From Capsicum annuum (Eukaryota > Streptophyta > Magnoliopsida > Solanales > Solanaceae), in contig NC_061121.1 of the NCBI RefSeq assembly GCF_002878395.1, positions 12,839,405 to 12,903,404 on the forward strand: DNA of 64,000 bases, read 5' to 3'. The number at the start of each line of letters is the position of its first letter. Position 1 is the stretch's first letter. Shown here piece by piece: positions 46,320 to 57,929 of this stretch. Both the position numbers and the translations under genes were made by a program. The notes under the pieces are model-generated. The model was not told where the DNA came from. It saw only the letters and a program-made list of their open reading frames with translations, and did no database searches.

Positions 46320-47846
46320 TACTGCTAACGGGACTTGGTCCTACTTCTGCTCTTTCGCAGGTCTGAATATAGCAGGACTTTCACTAAGACAAGTTATAAT
46401 GCTTTGATGGGGAGCACAAGTTAAAAGCAGGATCAAACCTTACTATAAAGCACTACCAAGCATTATAGTTTGGGAATTGTGGAGAAGAAGGAACAAGAGT
46501 AAGAATAATGGCAAGACTACAAGCATTCAGAGGGTCATTCACAATGTGATGCATACACTACATATGCTTCTGAAGGTCAGAAATCCCAAATGTACATTTA
46601 AAGGAAGATGGCCAGATGTATTACAGTAATTGAAAAGTTACAGAGGAGGTATAAGGATAAAGAAGGTTATATGGGAATTTCCCCCGAGAGGTTGGCTGAA
46701 TTACAGATGACGCCTCTAGGGGAAATTCGGGTTTAAGCTCCTATGCTTTTACTCTCAGGGATGAAGATGGAGATCTAGTTTATGCTGAAGCAACTAATAT
46801 AGAGGATACAACAAACACAATGGCAAAAGCTTTAGTGATCTTACATGCAACTAAACATTGCAAGCACTCAGGTTTTGAGCAAGTTATTTTCTAAACAGAT
46901 TCTTTATTACTTAAGAAGGTCTTGTTAGGTGAATGGAAATGCCCATAAAACATAATTCAAATTGTGGAGGAGATAAAGCATAACATTCAAGGGATACATA
47001 CAATCATTCAGCACATATACAAGGAAGGGAATAAATTGACGGATTACTTAGCTAATCATGCAATAAATTCAGGAGATTGTTCATATGCAAGCTTCAACTA
47101 CATGGAATCACAAGGAAGAAAGATCATTAACAGCGACAAACTACAGAGCCCATATTTAAGAGTTTCATCAGCTAAGGGATGATCAAGGGGCAGATAAGGC
47201 AGATGCTTCAGTTTTTCACTAGCTACATAATTACACAAGAAAAAAGGAAAAAGAAGATGTGAAAAAGCTATCTAGCCTAGGCTATTACAGCCTTCAAAAT
47301 GGTCTTGACAAAATGGAGGGGAGTGGGCCGAATCAGAAGCAGAAAACCTGAGAGAAGATCCAATGCTATGAGGAGCCAGCATCCCGATGGAGCACCCTCA
47401 GTTCACAATGAAATCCATTTCCACTTTCATCTACCAGAGCGCACAACTGAGACAAGAAATGATTAGGAAAAACATAAAGGATGAAGAAAAAGATTAATAA
47501 AAGAAGATCTCTTACTCTTGAAAACTGATGTAGAATCTGAGATGAACATAAGGGAACACCATTTATAACCCAAAGAAAAAGAAGAACCATTTTGTTATTG
47601 AGTAGCGGTGGCAACATATTTTCAGGTGGGAAGGGATTAGAGAGGTAAGGCTAGATTAATGGAAACGGATCTCTTACATTTATCTGCATGTAATAAGAGT
47701 AGATGGGATGGGTTTGGGGCAGAATTGGGTTGCCGGTTTTTTCTTTATTAGTTGTATTAGTTTGGGTAGTAGTTGGGCAAATTGGCCCTTGTGATGTTGG
47801 TTTTTTATTATTAATCAAACCCAAAATTCTCCAAAAAAAAAAAAAA
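46320..47846 (+). pseudogene. L1-type LINE 3' end with RNase H
   Basis: Translated pieces give the linker WELWRRRNKSKNN, then EFPPRGWLN and an RNase H domain: a threonine-Asp start near 46700, the AEATNIEDT Glu region, a TDSLLLKKVL Asp block near 46900, and HIYKEGNKLTDYLANHA near 47020. This is the C-terminal RNase H of plant L1-type LINEs. Internal stops lie near 46895 and 46947. A 3' UTR runs to an A-run at 47833-47846. Only the 3' part is present, as usual for truncated LINE insertions. Confidence 0.75.
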
Positions 47847-48600
47847 TACCCAAATGATGAAAAGACATACAAGCTATTCAAATGTCATAATTCATCAAAA
47901 TAATATGATACAATGTAATATTATATGTTAGTTGAGCCAAGATTCTTTCAAAAATAATTATTTTATTCTCACAAGATAAGTTTAAAGTTTACATACCTTT
48001 TATCCTAGATTTTATATGGTATTGTTATGCAATACGATATAATACAGTACATTATGAAAAAAATATGTAATAGCCATCCTAACTCTTAGGTTTTGTGATT
48101 TGCTTTATAGATCTTTTACTAACCTATTATAAGGGGCGGTTCTAATTGGTAAAAACATAGGAAGCCGCCTTAGGCCCCTAAATTTGAGGGTCCTCATTTT
48201 TTATAATAATATAAATAATTTTTTTAAAAAAAATTGAATATTATTTATAAAAAAAATAATTTTTTTATATAAAAGGAAAGAATTATTATAAGAAGTTCAT
48301 ATATCTAGTGTACTATGTATCAAGAAAGATTAAATGCATTGATTATATTATTACTTAGAAAAAACTAATTAGAAAAGATCGATTATATAATTTTGAAAAT
48401 AGAGTTCATTAAAAGAAAGTTATTTTTTCTTAAAATTTTAAGACTTCCGTTTGATTTTCGCCTTAAGCCATAAATATGCTTGAGAGCTCAATATTATCTT
48501 TTATCTTTAAATTTATTTTGAGAAATTTTAAAATTCAAATATAACTCTTACTATCACTAACAGAATACTTTTGACTCATTTAATATAAAGTTAAAAGAAT
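47847..48600. other. AT-rich stretch with a possible short element
   Basis: No gene is seen. A GCCTTAGGCCCCTAAATTT block near 48170 and a TTCGCCTTAAGCC block near 48460 suggest an old short transposon, without clear ends. Confidence 0.3.
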
Positions 48601-49143
48601 ATTTTTGACCCATTTAATATAAAGGTGAAATGTGTGGAGAGTGGAATCAATATGATTTATGGTAAAATGATGGTACTCCTCTACTTTTAACTAAAAATTT
48701 CATATTCGAGTTTGAGTATGAAAAAACGTAACATATATTATTTGAAAATAACATAAAAAGTATCATAGATTACGATAATTAACAACTTAAAATATTTAAT
48801 GATATATTGAAAATTTGATTTATTCTCTAATTAAATACTATCACAATTATATAACACGGAGAGAGGAACATATATTATTTGAAAATTAATTCGTAGCAAG
48901 TACTATTAATCACAATAATTAACAAATGAAAATATGTAAAAACTATATATAAAAAATTTGATTGACTCTTTAAATTCAATCAGTGTTACATAAATTGGGA
49001 TAGAGGGAGTAGCATATATTATCTAAAAATTATGTAGAAGTATTATAAATCATAATAATTAATAATTTAAAATATTTAAAAATTATATAAAAATCTTAAA
49101 ATTATATTTAAAAATTTGATTGACCCTCCAAATTTTATCAGTG
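48601..49143. repeat. tandem MITE-like repeat array, left part
   Basis: About three units of roughly 150 bp, each with CATAATAATTAACAATTTAA-like and GAAAATTTGATTGACTCTTT-like words and the end motif CATAAATTGGGATAGAGGGA. The last matches the Stowaway-type CTCCCTCYGT terminus in reverse. The array resumes at 51110-51320 after the solo LTR. Confidence 0.6.
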
Positions 49144-51109
49144 TGTCACGACCCAAATGGCCATGAGTGGCACCCACATTAACCTTTTTGTGGGAGAACC
49201 ATCTATACCGAACCATTACCCAAACACTTAATCAATTTTAAGATGATATTATTATAAAATCAACATAATAACAATAATTCAGGACCAATCATTATTAATG
49301 CAAAAGTCAAACAAACTACTTACTAAAATCTTCAAGACCCGAAAGTCATCGTACAAGAACTACTAACAAAGATCATGTCTAAAGAAATATCTAAAAATAA
49401 AGTAAATAAAGAATGTTTCATTGTCCGAAAGATGGAGAAGAACAAATCAGATGACCCATGACAGCCTGGAGACGGAGTGCTCACCCTCGGATTAAGATCT
49501 GATATCAAACTCTAGAGGTGAGGTCATGTCTGAGCTTTTAGAACACTTTTTGTACTCAACAAAAGAAGAGCACGAAATAGTATCAGTACAAACCATTATG
49601 TACTGGTAGGTAATAGACCAACTCAATTTAATAGCATGTACACAACATAAATCAAATAAAAAGTAGACAGGCATCGTCACGTAACAAATATTCAAGGAAT
49701 CAACAATATAACAACAACAGGTCAAATAGTGCTTACAAACAAGCCACATAACCATTAAGAGTATCAACTATACTATAAACATCCACAGAATCAACACAAA
49801 TATGTACACATATGCTATGGGACTTATTTTTGTTCAATTAGTCATGACCTGAAGGGAACAATCTATGTTCATGTACCGTACCGGCGTGGTACCCGATTCA
49901 ACGTATACATATTCGTACCGACGTGATATCCGATCCAACATATGCATATCCATACCGGCGCGGTTCCCGATCCAACGTATACATATCCGCATCGGCGCGG
50001 TATCCAATCCAACATATACATATCTGTACTACTGCGGTACCCGATCCAACATATACATATACGTACCGGCACAGTACCCGATCCAACATAAACAAGTGAT
50101 ATTAATATCAAATTTACACTACCTCACAACATATAATATGATGTATCAAGTTTACAAGTACACTTAAAGTCATAAGACTATTCCATCAAGTAAATTTTCA
50201 ATAGTTATTTATACACACCTCAACAATCCAAACATCATCAATTTCAAGTATGTCCGAATATCAATCAACATGTATCCAATTTAGGAGTATACACAGAATT
50301 AAATCGAGTCTAAACTCCAATTAAGCCGTAACCTACCTCAGTCAAACAACCCAAATACAAGCTACTTTGCAAGGTCTTGCCCTTCCGTAAAGCTTTCGAA
50401 TAGTTCAAATCTATCAAAATGTATAATATCTATAAGAGTACGAATCCAATGACATCAATTTATTCATTATATCTCAATCACTAACAAATTATTACCTTAC
50501 CATTATTTCAAATTGACATGATAATCTCACGAAACAGTAGTAATAATACATTTCATTACCTAGAAAATGTTAGTCATTCTACTGTAGCATCATGAAGGCT
50601 TTTGTCCTTATTAAGGAATTAATCTTTTGTCATTATTAGGAGCATATGATTCAAATAATTTGCCTAACCTCTAATTCTCCTGCACGTACACCGTTGCTCA
50701 CAAATTTAACCTACCATTCTTGCCCAATTCACTATTTAATTTTCAATTACAGTTTAAGCCTACCAATACATAGATAAGCAAAAGAAATTATTTCACGCAC
50801 CTGAAGCAGTCGACGTTCCTCTACTACAACGTTCGTTCTCCTCCCTTAGAAACTAGCTGATTCTATTATTAATATATATGATAAATTCTATCCAATTAAA
50901 TTTATTTTTATATTAGTCTTATAAGTAAATAAATTATAGTTTTAACCCATTAAATGACTGATTAAATTAATTATCTAAAATACCCAACTAATGACTCAAC
51001 TCACTTCGAAACACTTCAAAAATCGATACTATCCATCTCCGTAAGTCATAAATCAGTGTATAAATAAGAAATATGAGAAAATTTCAAAAACGACCAGAAG
51101 ATCATTACA
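49144..51109 (-). mobile_element. solo LTR (gypsy-type)
   Basis: On the minus strand it starts TGTAATGATCTTCTGG at 51109 and ends GGGTCGTGACA at 49144 (1966 bp, TG...CA). The flanks CAGTG and TAGTT could be a diverged 5-bp duplication. The interrupted MITE array reads on across it (ATCAGTG / TCACATAAATT). No internal region remains, which implies LTR-LTR recombination. It contains a 37-bp repeat array. Confidence 0.7.
49877..50098 (+). repeat. 37-bp tandem repeat in the solo LTR, about 6 units
   Basis: Units start at about 49877, 49914, 49951, 49988, 50025 and 50062. The consensus begins CGTACCGGCGCGGTACCCGA and continues TCCAACATATACATATC. Each holds the inverted repeat GTACC-GGCGC-GGTAC (decayed in some units). 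The unit is unrelated in sequence to the 37-bp array at 33645. Confidence 0.85.
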
Positions 51110-51346
51110 TAGTTTCACATAAATTAAAATGACACAAGTACAATAATTATAAAGTACAATAATATAGTAACACATATTATCTACAAAATTATAAAATATT
51201 ATACATCATAATAATTAACAATTTAAAATATTTAAAAAAATTTCAAAAAATTTAAATGTCTCTCAAAAATTTATTGATATCACATAAATTAGGAAAGAAA
51301 AGAACAACATATGTTGGACTCATGGTTGCACGGGCTCTTGTGTCTA
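51110..51346. repeat. MITE-like repeat array, right part
   Basis: This continues the units of 48601-49143 (TCATAATAATTAACAATTTA, then CACATAAATTAGGAAAG). It ends before a short unassigned stretch next to the Mutator-like element. Confidence 0.55.
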
Positions 51347-52239
51347 ATCTAAGATGGACAAAATTCAGAAATAGGATACTTAGCCCCTTAATTACAAATT
51401 TCATAGCAACACTTTCATAATTGCATATTATAGCAACTTTTGATATGTATTTTTGCAAAGTGTTGCTATAAAAATACAAATACAATTGTTTTTACTGCAT
51501 TAATTATCTGATTTAAATATGGTAATAATTCCATAAATTAACAATTAAAGATTACAATCCCATTAAAAGCTCACTAATCACCCTTTTTCCATTAACTTCT
51601 AACAACCCTGTTCAAATTCAAAAAAAAAATGTATTATCCACTCACTATATGCGTGATTCTTAAAAAAAAAAAAAATCGATTCAAATTTTCAGTCGCTAAA
51701 CGCATGATTCTTCAAAAAAAAAAATATCAATTCAAATTTTTATTGAAGTTTCAGATTCGCTGTAATTGAACAATTAAATTCAATTGTATTTGTTTTTGTT
51801 CAAAAAAAGTTTCGTGAAGTTCAACTATCAATATTACGTTGTTCTCGTTAACACTTTGAAATTCAATTATCTTCTTCGAATTAGTGCTTAAGTGCGATTT
51901 TAGGTATTAGATTAATTTTTTTTGTTGTTGAATATATTTTGTTTTTGCCGATCTTTTTTTCAATTCCTCAATTTGTGATGCATTGTAGATTTATTTACTG
52001 CTGTCGTATAATCAATTATAAGTATATTGAAAATAGAATTCAATTTTAAGTCTGTTCAGTACTTTTTTGAAAGCCTAGCAGAACGATTGATCGCAATCAG
52101 CTTGATTGTGGTTGTTCAAACTGATATATTTGGTTGTGTTCGATTCTAGTGTTTTTGAATTACAGTGTATGTAAGCTTTAACAGAATCTTCTGAACTCTT
52201 GTTATTGCTGGAAACTATTGCTTTGATTTTATTTTACTT

Positions 52240-54130
52240 TAAACACTATCATATGTACTTTTTTAGTGTTGTCGTTGGTTCATATGTATTGGTAGAACAA
52301 TAAATTGATTGAAATCATTTTGTTCTAGCCGATATAATTCATTTGGTTCGACCTGTTTGTATTTGATTGTAAAAATACTCATATGTATTTTTGTAGCAGC
52401 ATTGTTGGTTCATATGTATTGTTAGAAGAATAAAAAAATATAATTCTATTTGTTAGATTTGATATAATTGAGTATGTTCAAACTGATGTATTTTGTTGTG
52501 TTATAATCTGATGTTTTTGAATTTGAGTGTATGTAAGCTTTAACACAATTTTTTTGAACCATTGTTATGGTTGAAAAAAGTTGTTGTGTTAACCGAAAAA
52601 TCTATATTCCTTATTAGTGTAAATGTATTTTTGAGTTTATTTGGTGGTTGTGTTAATTTGTTTGCTATTATAATAGAAAGGTGAGTGTTGTAACAATAAA
52701 CATCTGACAAATATGTATGTTTATTTACTTTATGTAAAATCAATTAGAAATGAGAAGCATACCAGTTCTTGTGAAGCACTCCGGTAGGTGGGCGTATGAA
52801 AAAACTACGAAGATTACATTACTGATGCTATATAGTTGAGCACAATAGCATCATTCAATGATGTGCACGATATTTTAGCACATCACTTAAATATGGACTT
52901 AAAATAGGAAACAGATTCTAGTAGAATATCAAATCACTGATAATACAGGGCAAATACAAATACATAATGATATGGGTTTAAAGGTGTTTGTGTTGCAGAA
53001 AAAAGATATTCAAGACATGAACTCATGTCTTACTTTATATGTAAGTATTTTGCAGAAAGTTGTATGGAGTAGTTTTGCAAGTTCATCTGTGTGTGTTACT
53101 GAAAGAAGAGACAGAGCTGTGACAACTTGGAAACAATATTAACTACATATAACGAAGGAGCTTTGGTGGTATCTGAAGATGCTGCAGCATTAGATGTATT
53201 TGAGATGTATATGGTTGAGGTGATTATCTCAGACCCACATCACAAGGATATTGAGGAAGTCCAGGTTTACTTGACCAAGAAAATCTTAAAGTCAGTCATC
53301 TGGAAAGGATATGTTTGGGAAGAAGAGCATCAACTCATACAGTGGTTGTGGGGCTAAGGGTCACAATAGACGTTCTTGTAGGAAATATCATAAATAGAAC
53401 ATTTGTTCTTCTTTTAGATTCTTAGTTAAAGCATTCTTCTGCATTTTTTATTTGAATGAACTCAATTTTATGTATTAAGTCATTTATGCTTCATTGATGT
53501 ATGAAAAGTGTTAAATCTGAATGTTCTGTTTGTATGTATGTCAAAAAAAGAATACTTATTTGCATTGTGAAAAATACTAGTCATATGTATTTTCAATACT
53601 GTATATGTATTTGTAACCCATATGTATTTTCAATACTCTGTCAGCATACTCTATTCATATATATTTTCAACTCATATGTATTTTTATCACTGTAAATGTA
53701 TTTTCACATTGATATATATTTTCAACACTATATATGTATACATGTCTAAAATCACTACATATGTATTTGCAACTCGTATGTATTTTTAAAATTATATCTA
53801 TATTTTTAACTAATATGTATATTTAATAATGTTTATGTATTTATAAACATATTTATTGTTAATAGTTATATTTATGTTTAAAACTAAACAACTAAAAATT
53901 GATATTTGAACTGTGTTAGAACTTAATAATGTATTTATTCATATTACCAGAGTTGAACACCTAACAAAAGATTTAGATTTGAAATGTATTTTTATCTAAT
54001 TATCTGATCACTGCATATGTATTTTAACACTGTGTAAGTATTTTTAGGTTATATGTGTTTTTTAACTGTCATATGTATTTGTTCATCCATATGTATTTTT
54101 AGTTGTATATGTATTTTTTGGGTTAGTTCT
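52240..54130 (+). repeat. ATGTATTTT-type motif field, plus orientation
   Basis: Dozens of CATATGTATTTTT-like words occur, most densely at 53570-54120, spaced irregularly by 15-40 bp. They lie in and after the transposase remnant. From 54210 to 55000 the same word appears in reverse complement only. Confidence 0.75.
52750..53380 (+). pseudogene. MULE transposase, internally deleted
   Basis: ATG 52750 starts MRSIPVLVKHSGRWAYE, the N-terminal block of MuDR-type transposases, followed in shifted frames by an EIKYQIT-like and NDMGLKVFVLQKKD block near 52970. Further on a zinc knuckle CGAKGHNRRSC (53348-53380) marks the protein's C-terminus, with its first Cys replaced. The catalytic core and most of the SWIM region expected between them are missing. 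The open frame at 53127-53357 lies here and is only a partial remnant. The element cannot make transposase. Confidence 0.7.
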
Positions 54131-54319
54131 CGCTGCAATATGTAAAAACTGAACATATAAAACAAGTAAAATCGAACAAATTTTTCACTTACTGTAACAT
54201 GCAGTTCAATATAAGTTTGCAAAAATACATATTAAACTACATCCATATACCCGTTTGTTACAATATCCAATGTGATAAATCCACAACCCATCATACATCT
54301 AGAACTTATGTGACACTAG

Positions 54320-55392
54320 TTATTCTACTTTGCCTAACAGGCCTCGATGGTGCTTCGAAATCACTATGAGCATTCGCGTCTTGTTTCCGAATACCATAGT
54401 CCCACAGTAGTGCAGCATATCTTCTACAGAGTGTGTTGACATGGACATATTTAGTGCCAAACGAGAAAGTTTTCTTGCAATGAATATATCGTCAGGCAGC
54501 ACCTATAAAAAGTAAAACTACAATATCTTAAACTATAACCAAAATACAAAGGTTAAAAAGAACGCAACTCACATCAATCCCTAACTTCATATCAGCATGA
54601 CATCAATCTATAAATTCATATGTATTATGAACAACAAAAAAAATTACAAAAATCATCACTAAAAGCAAAAAACATATGGTAACAAAATATCAGCTCTCAT
54701 GAATTCATAAATACATATCATGCTGACATAAAAATACATTTTACACCTACACCTTATTAAACAAAACAAAAAGTACATATAACATATATATGTATTTGAG
54801 TATGAAAAAAATACAACCAACACAAAAAAATACATATCAAATATACTTAAAAATACATTTAGCCACTAAATCTTCATTAGTATCTCACATATGCTAAAAT
54901 ACATATTAACGGCTAGAATTCCCTAAATACATATTAACGGCTTGAAAAAATACATATTAACTGCTTATTAAACACAATAAAAAAATACATATATAAAACA
55001 TTTACAAAGCCAAAAATTACCTCATCTTCAGTGTCTTCTTCGGATTCATCAGCGGAAGAAATCTGAACATCAACATCCTCCTTCCTTACTTCTTCAATTT
55101 CTTCGGCTTTCCTTTTCTTCTCATACTTTATTTATTTTTGTTCTTTTAGTGAATCAATTTTCTTCATCCTTTTACCCTTTTTCAAAATTTCAGTAATCTT
55201 CATCGCGCCGTTTCGAAACTTGGACTTAATTTTCTTCGAACTCACAACTTGTTTGGACTGTAAAGGGTTTGAAACAACTTTAACTATATTTTCTTGAGTT
55301 AAACCAAGACTAAACGATGGTACATAATCAGAAACCAAATTAGTATTTTGTAAATCACTTTTTGATAGTGATTTTACTGTGTGTTTAGCCAT
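54320..55392 (-). pseudogene. second MULE gene, two exons, function unknown
   Basis: Exon 1 runs 55392-55021 and exon 2 54502-54320 on the minus strand. The intron 54503-55020 has a GT donor (GATGAG/GTAATTTTTG) and TTTATAG acceptor, phase 0. Exon 1 encodes a Lys-rich protein start (MAKHTVKSLSKSDLQ) with an acidic end (SSADESEEDTEDE). TAA at 55132-55134 interrupts the frame. Exon 2 encodes VLPDDIFIARKLSRLALNMS and ends at 54320. Some plant MULEs carry a second gene with an Ulp1-type peptidase; I see no peptidase catalytic motif here, so that link is a guess. The intron is filled with the AAAATACATAT motif. Confidence 0.55.
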
Positions 55393-55807
55393 TAGAGAGT
55401 AGAATCATAAAAACGAATTTGCTATGAATTTAAATATAAAAAAAAAATAAAAATTGAAAACTAATATGCAATAACTGAGCTAAATAGATACCTGAATTAT
55501 AAGAACAAAATCATTTCAGATCGTGGTTGAATTTGTGCGAAAGGAAAAAATTGGAAGAAGATTGGGACGCAGGAACAAGGATAGAGGCGTGAAAAATGAA
55601 AAAAAAAATTTTGAAAAAAGAAAATATATGTTGGAAAGCGTGAAATAGGGAGAATATGCACAGTAACTTTTTCTCAGGGTAAAAGTAATTGAGTTTTATT
55701 AAAACTAATGATATTTATGCTACATGAAGTAATTACACAAAAGTATTGCTATTTTTTGTAATTTAACTCTTAAGTATGCTACTCTATATATTTTTTCCAT
55801 CTAAGAT

Positions 55808-55925
55808 ATATTTGTATTGAATGTTATTTTGGTACTTAATCTCATATCAAGTCGTTCGAATGGAGAATTTTTTGGTAGGAAATATTGTTCTTTCAATGAA
55901 TTCTTTGTGGCATGAATAAGAATTA
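55808..55925. other. defensin-like 3'-flank segment
   Basis: TTGTATTGAATGTTATTTTG and the following AATGGAGAA-TTTTTGGTA-GAAATATT words match 6835-6910, the flank of remnant A. No exon lies next to it, because the MULE and MITE array adjoin it on the left. Confidence 0.6.
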
Positions 55926-55929
55926 TATC

Positions 55930-56567
55930 ATAACAAAGAATAATAAAACGAATCAAGTCTCATACTATACATTTTAGTAGAAAAATTAATAGTTTTCTTA
56001 ATAAAACATATCAAATCAGAGAATAAAAAATCAAGTCTCATACTATCCATTTTAGTAGGAAAATTAATAGTTTTCTTAATAAAATATAGTGGCGGGCGTT
56101 CGATACTTCGGTTCGGATTCAATTTTTTTATTTCGGTTTATTCGATTTTCGGTTATGAAATTAGATGTACCGAAAATCGAACTGAATTATTTCGGTTTGA
56201 TTCGATTTATGTAAATTTAGGTTCGGTTCTATTTGGTTAATAATTTCATTTTTTCGATTTTGGGCCTATTTAATGGGTTAAGTTATATTTGTAAATCGAA
56301 TTGGTTTAACTTTCTTACGTTAAAGAAAAATCAATATAAACTTGTAAAGTCTTCTAGGTGACAAAAGATAATAATCATCTCTAATACAAAAATCAGATGA
56401 TTGACTATATATTAATTTTCGATTGCAAAAATCAATGCAAAAAGTAACTTTCAAGTTTGACTGCTGAATGTATTTGAATTTTGGGGGTCTGGGCTGTAGG
56501 TAGTAGTGGGTTGGAGCTAAAGTCTAAATAGCTAATGAACTTAGATATTATAAATATTAAGTAATAA

Positions 56568-56612
<45 letters not shown>

Positions 56613-56775
56613 ACCCACTAGTACCTACAGCCCCGACCCCCAAAATTCAAATATATTCAGCAGTCAAAATTGAAAGTTACTTTTTGCAATCGAAAGTTAC
56701 TTTATATATATATATAAAATTAAAAAAATTACTTTTTGCAAAATTGAAAGTTACTTTTTGCAATCGAAAGTTACT

Positions 56776-56823
<48 letters not shown>

Positions 56824-57215
56824 AAAGTATATTAAAAATTTTGGTTTATTTCAATTTAAACCGAAAACCGAATTATGTCAACCTAAACATAAAAAACTGA
56901 ATCGAAATACCGAATTCATAAAAATTAATATTTTTCTTAATAAAACATATTAAATCAAAGATTAAAAAATCAAGTCTCATACTATCCATTTAGTAGGAAA
57001 AATAATGGTTTTTCTAATTAAACATATCAAATCAAAGAATAAAAAATCAAGTCTCGTAATATCCGTTTTAGTAGGAAAGTTAATAGTTTTCTTAATAAAA
57101 CATATCAAATCAAAGAATAAAAAATCAAGTCCCATACTATCCATTTTAGTAGAAAAATTAATAATTTTCATAATAAAACATCAAATCAAAGAATAAAAAA
57201 TCAAGTCTCATGTTA
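55930..57215. repeat. 77-bp repeats upstream of DEFL gene E
   Basis: Units contain AAAAAATCAAGTCTCATACT, then ATCCATTTTAGTAGGAAAAT, then TAATAGTTTTCTTAATAAAA. Two lie at 55930-56088 and four at 56930-57215, with starts near 56965, 57041, 57120 and 57196. They are split by a MITE-like insertion. Confidence 0.75.
56089..56925. repeat. hAT-like MITE with CGGTTCGG ends and a nested inverted repeat
   Basis: The left end GGGCGTTCGATACTTCGGTT and the right end, read in reverse, TTCGGTATTTCGATTCAG are similar, and CCGAA/TTCGG words fill the arms. Inside, about 56435-56511 and 56612-56690 are inverted copies of each other, flanked or separated by (CA)n and (TA)n runs (56568-56613, 56783-56813). Confidence 0.6.
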
Positions 57216-57339
57216 TCCATTTTTGCAGAAAAATTAATTGTTTTCTTATTATAAAATTTCAATTCAAAGAATGTACGAATTTAGCAAAACATAATTCATC
57301 TATTATTTTACCTAATATTTCTTTTCCATTCAAATTTTC

Positions 57340-57473
57340 TATGTTTGTAGCTTTGTGCACAGTATATATAGCCATAGATGAAAACTCATTTTGTTCAATG
57401 CAATATTCATATTCTAAATATTTTCTTGAATTTTTTATTTTTTTTAAAAAAATACATTTCCTTCATAGTCAAA
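57340..57473 (+). promoter_or_regulatory. promoter of defensin-like gene E
   Basis: GCACAGTATATATAGCCATA holds a TATA box at about 57363-57369, about 105 bp before the ATG. The same block lies in the gene B intron at 9584-9603. Conservation of this block between copies supports a functional promoter core. Confidence 0.65.
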
Positions 57474-57929
57474 ATGGCCAATTCCTCAACCACTTTATTC
57501 ATGTTGCTTCTTATTGTTGTATCAGGTATGATATATGTATCCTTCAACATTATTTTTCTTGAATCAATCTGCTTTCTAAAACATCTCATGAACAGTATTT
57601 CAACATATAATAACAGTAATAAAATAACTTTAACATTAGACATTCAACGATTTAATCTTGCAAGTATACAAAAAAAAAATGCGTCATGATTATTTTAATA
57701 GTTATGATTTATTTTTCAAATATTTATATATGTTTGTGTATTTATAGGTTCAATGGTGCTAGCAAGTGGAGGATGCTTGACTAATTTGGGGGTTTGTGGC
57801 GATGCGTGTGACCAAGAATGTTGTCAAAGTAAATGTTATGGCAATTTCCAGAACAAACATCCAAGTCCTATTTGTGAGATATTGCCTGGAAGTAATGAAC
57901 GTTTATGCAGTTGTTACCATGTTTGTTAG
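57474..57929 (+). CDS. defensin-like 10-Cys secreted peptide, gene E (two exons)
   Basis: Exon 1 is 57474-57525, the intron 57526-57747 (GT...AG, phase 1), and exon 2 57748-57929, giving 77 residues. Exon 1 encodes MANSSTTLFMLLLIVVS, a signal peptide nearly identical to gene B's. The mature part holds ten cysteines: C-x6-C-x3-C-x3-CC-x3-C-x12-C-x10-C-x-C-x3-C, ending on the last Cys. The ending LCSCYHVC and the C-x3-C with C-x-C pairs fit the cysteine-stabilised defensin-like fold with one extra pair of Cys. The likely site of action is outside the cell. The role (antimicrobial or reproductive signalling) cannot be told from sequence. The frame, splice sites, TATA and 3' flank are all sound, so this is the best candidate for a live gene here. 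Confidence 0.85.

Larger units (their letters stand above)
51356..55798 (+). mobile_element. Mutator-like element (MULE) with 9-bp target duplication
   Basis: Both ends are flanked by ATCTAAGAT (51347-51355 and 55799-55807), the 9-bp length typical of Mutator. The ends form diverged inverted repeats: GGACAAAATTCAGAAATAGG, then ATACTTAG on the left; the complement of the right end starts GGAAAAAATATATAGAGTAG, then CATACTTAA. Inside are a broken MuDR-type transposase on plus and a second two-exon frame on minus. The two genes converge. Right of the element lies DEFL 3'-flank sequence. Confidence 0.8.

Noticed and set aside
49865..50167. Open frames with Tyr/Arg repeats over the 37-bp array
   Set aside because: They arise from tandem repeat units inside an LTR; frames open on both strands are an artefact of the period.
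57407..57689. Overlapping frames over the gene E intron and exon 1
   Set aside because: The spliced two-exon DEFL model explains the region; these frames read through the intron or the wrong strand.
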